Below are positions 11,172 through 11,854 of a stretch of 11,854 bases of DNA, one piece after another. This DNA comes from an uncultured Dialister sp. (lineage in GTDB: Bacteria; Bacillota; Negativicutes; Veillonellales; Dialisteraceae). How positions within the stretch are numbered: position 1 is the first letter of the stretch; the number at the start of each line of letters is the position of its first letter. Under the pieces are notes generated by a model. That model was not told the DNA's origin and made no database searches. It saw nothing but the letters and a program-made list of their open reading frames with translations. The stretch lies in contig NZ_UPZP01000073.1 of the NCBI RefSeq assembly GCF_900538805.1, positions 1-11,854 on the forward strand, given 5' to 3'. A program made the position numbers and the translations under genes.

Positions 11172-11666
11172 ATGACAGAGAAGAGAGAAGGGCTGGACGA
11201 GCTGAAGCAGCTGGGCAGCCGGAATACGAAATATACCTATGATTATGATCCGAATCTTCTGGAGAGAATTCCCAATAAACACGCTGACCGGGATTTCTTT
11301 ATCAAGTTTAACTGTCCGGAGTTTACGAGCCTTTGTCCGAAGACGGGGCAGCCTGATTTTGCCACTATTTATATTTCCTACATTCCCGACAAGTACATGG
11401 TGGAGAGCAAGTCTTTAAAACTCTATCTTTTCAGCTACCGGAATCATGGCGATTTCCATGAGGACTGCGTGAATATGATTATGACGGACCTCATCCGTCT
11501 GCTTCGCCCCCGGTATATCGAGGTGTGGGGCAAGTTCCTGCCCCGGGGCGGTCTTTCCATCGACCCTTACTGCAATTACGGCATTCCCGGCACGGAATGG
11601 CGGGATTTCGCCCGTTTCCGCCTGCTTCATCATGATATGAATCCGGAAAAGGTGGATAATCGGTAA
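11172..11666 (+). CDS. queF: QueF, NADPH-dependent 7-cyano-7-deazaguanine (preQ0) reductase
   Basis: The 164-residue protein matches the short unimodular QueF type of Bacillus. FTSLCPKTGQPDFATI (51-66) holds the nucleophilic C55 and proton donor D62; ESKSLKLYLFSYRNHGDFHE (78-97) is the QueF motif with H96 and E97 for preQ0 binding. Positions C55, D62 and E97 agree with those known for the B. subtilis enzyme. It reduces the nitrile of preQ0 to the amine preQ1 in the cytosol, a four-electron NADPH-dependent step on the way to queuosine in tRNA. GTGAGGT lies 5-6 bases before ATG 11172, fixing the start; the frame stays open to 11028, but that part crosses repeats. No other queuosine gene is visible, so it stands alone between repeat islands. 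I see no preQ1 riboswitch pattern upstream. Confidence 0.97.
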   Translation: MTEKREGLDELKQLGSRNTKYTYDYDPNLLERIPNKHADRDFFIKFNCPEFTSLCPKTGQPDFATIYISYIPDKYMVESKSLKLYLFSYRNHGDFHEDCVNMIMTDLIRLLRPRYIEVWGKFLPRGGLSIDPYCNYGIPGTEWRDFARFRLLHHDMNPEKVDNR

Positions 11667-11689
11667 TATATTAAAGTGCTCCCCCCATC

Positions 11690-11720
11690 TTATTGTGCCC
11701 CAGCTTGCGGGACACAATAA
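11690..11720 (+). terminator. Hairpin after queF, possible terminator
   Basis: TTATTGTG pairs perfectly with CACAATAA, with CCC/GGG inside. It lies 23 bases after the queF stop but has no T tract. Its sequence ATTGTGCC..GCTTGCGG is the start of the structured repeat found at 3201 and 10404, here remodelled into a longer stem. Confidence 0.4.
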
Positions 11721-11782
11721 AGCTTCGCGAAACGGCTTTCTCATAAGCAGCACTAAGGATAGCACCGCTAAAATCTCCCCCT

Positions 11783-11854
11783 CCGGGGTGGCAAGCGAAC
11801 GTGATTTGTAAGGGAGCAACAGCGACCTGAAAATCACGTGAGACGCTTTCCCGT
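11783..11854 (+). repeat. Structured repeat with 41-nt covarying hairpin, cut by the window edge
   Basis: GGGGTGGCAAGCGA leads into the hairpin 11799-11839: stem ACGTGATTT/AAATCACGT, loop GTAAGGGAG-N5-GCGACCTGA, then GAGACGCTTTCCCGT. Nearly identical to 6704-6771. Confidence 0.8.

Overview
The window looks like a chromosomal segment of a low-to-mid GC bacterium of the Bacillota. Clear Shine-Dalgarno sequences (for example GAAAGGAGG before the gene starting at 9106), TATAAT-type -10 boxes and a short QueF with the numbering of the Bacillus enzyme support this. The gene set and repeat-rich intergenic DNA would suit a Negativicutes member (Dialister-like), but that placement is an impression and was not tested.

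Layout. (1) 1-3146, minus strand: the proximal end of a surface-polysaccharide cluster. It reads from an extended -10 promoter at 3138-3146 into a WbaP-type polyprenyl-phosphate sugar-1-phosphate transferase, then a YdcF/DUF218 membrane protein broken by a frameshift, then a family 2 glycosyltransferase that runs off the left edge. Base composition drops sharply toward AT after the transferase, as is usual where a conserved first gene meets a variable, exchanged capsule region. (2) 3147-4792: about 1.6 kb with no convincing gene, packed with structured repeats. (3) 4793-5716, minus: a GalE-like UDP-hexose 4-epimerase with its own RBS and terminator. It could supply the UDP-sugar used by the WbaP-type enzyme. 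(4) 5717-7041: a second repeat island, ending in a strong bidirectional terminator. (5) 7042-10358: a MATE exporter and an upstream 93-residue membrane peptide on the minus strand, divergent from a LysR-type regulator on the plus strand. The shared 350-bp intergenic region carries inverted repeats, an extended -10 and a 26-codon leader ORF with duplicated Shine-Dalgarno sequences. A hairpin-plus-T6 terminator sits 27 bases before the MATE start codon, so MATE expression probably depends on read-through. (6) 10359-11171: a third repeat island. (7) 11172-11666, plus: queF (queuosine biosynthesis), followed by the start of a fourth repeat island.

The most unusual content is the repeat system, which fills almost every gap between transcription units here except the LysR divergent region. 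It is an ordered mosaic of modules: degenerate 7-bp tandem repeats, a 27/28/38-bp imperfect palindrome present ten times, a double hairpin present four times, a 41-nt hairpin present four times whose 9-bp stem changes sequence while staying fully complementary and whose loop stays nearly constant, and a longer multi-stem unit present three times. Compensatory changes in several stems suggest selection or copying that preserves base pairing. No transposase lies in the window. No CRISPR, tRNA or rRNA was recognised.
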